A stretch of DNA of 5,316 nucleotides. Origin: Bacteroidota bacterium. Lineage in GTDB: Bacteria > Bacteroidota > Ignavibacteria > Kapaibacteriales > UBA2268. A program made the translations under genes and the position numbers. Under the pieces are notes generated by a model. It did no database searches. It saw nothing but the letters and a program-made list of their open reading frames with translations, and was not told the DNA's origin. Where the stretch lies: contig JAFRQN010000090.1 in NCBI GenBank assembly GCA_017428585.1, positions 1-5,316 of the forward strand, read 5' to 3'. Every line of letters begins with the position of its first letter. The first letter of the stretch is position 1. Shown piece by piece: positions 5,294-5,316 of the stretch.

Positions 5294-5316
5294 AGAATTA
5301 TTATCATCATGGAATA

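Overview
The window looks like part of a chromosome from an AT-rich bacterium of the Bacteroidota / FCB group, possibly the Ignavibacteria-Kapabacteria side of it. This rests on three things: a C-terminal type IX secretion (T9SS) type A sorting domain, a surface-fibre protein whose N-terminus (an FQGKL...VPYA module followed by a G-x-LSGTYPNP motif) is typical of that group, and TAnnTTTG -7 promoter-like boxes. The phylum call is an inference from protein style, not from a marker gene.

All recognisable genes are on the minus strand, so the order of transcription is from high to low coordinates. (1) 5281-4319 encodes a compact RsmB/NOP-family RNA cytosine-C5 methyltransferase with complete catalytic motifs. 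It starts on a TAATG junction that suggests a translationally coupled upstream gene just outside the window. (2) 4318-3820 is a roughly 500-base, extremely AT-rich gap with no gene seen. It contains a perfect 13-bp inverted repeat and a -7-like box. (3) 3819-3247 encodes a small secreted protein with a T9SS sorting domain. (4) 3246-3123 is a short AT-rich spacer with a 10-bp inverted repeat. (5) 3122-1 is the first 1040 codons of a very long, Thr/Asn/Gly/Asp-rich, cysteine-free, repetitive secreted fibre-like protein that runs off the left edge.

Genes 3 and 4 form a plausible cell-surface pair: both have signal peptides and are co-oriented, with only 124 bases between them. The methyltransferase is a housekeeping-type RNA modification enzyme, separated by the long gap, and probably not functionally linked. 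The main object of interest is the repetitive protein: seven irregularly spaced copies of a T-x-N-G-I-x-N-T-G-x-I module, a block of five 10-residue repeats, and a 48-base near-duplicate far apart in the same gene. Its C-terminus, which would decide whether it is an S74-type tail-fibre-like protein or a T9SS-sorted adhesin, is not in the window.
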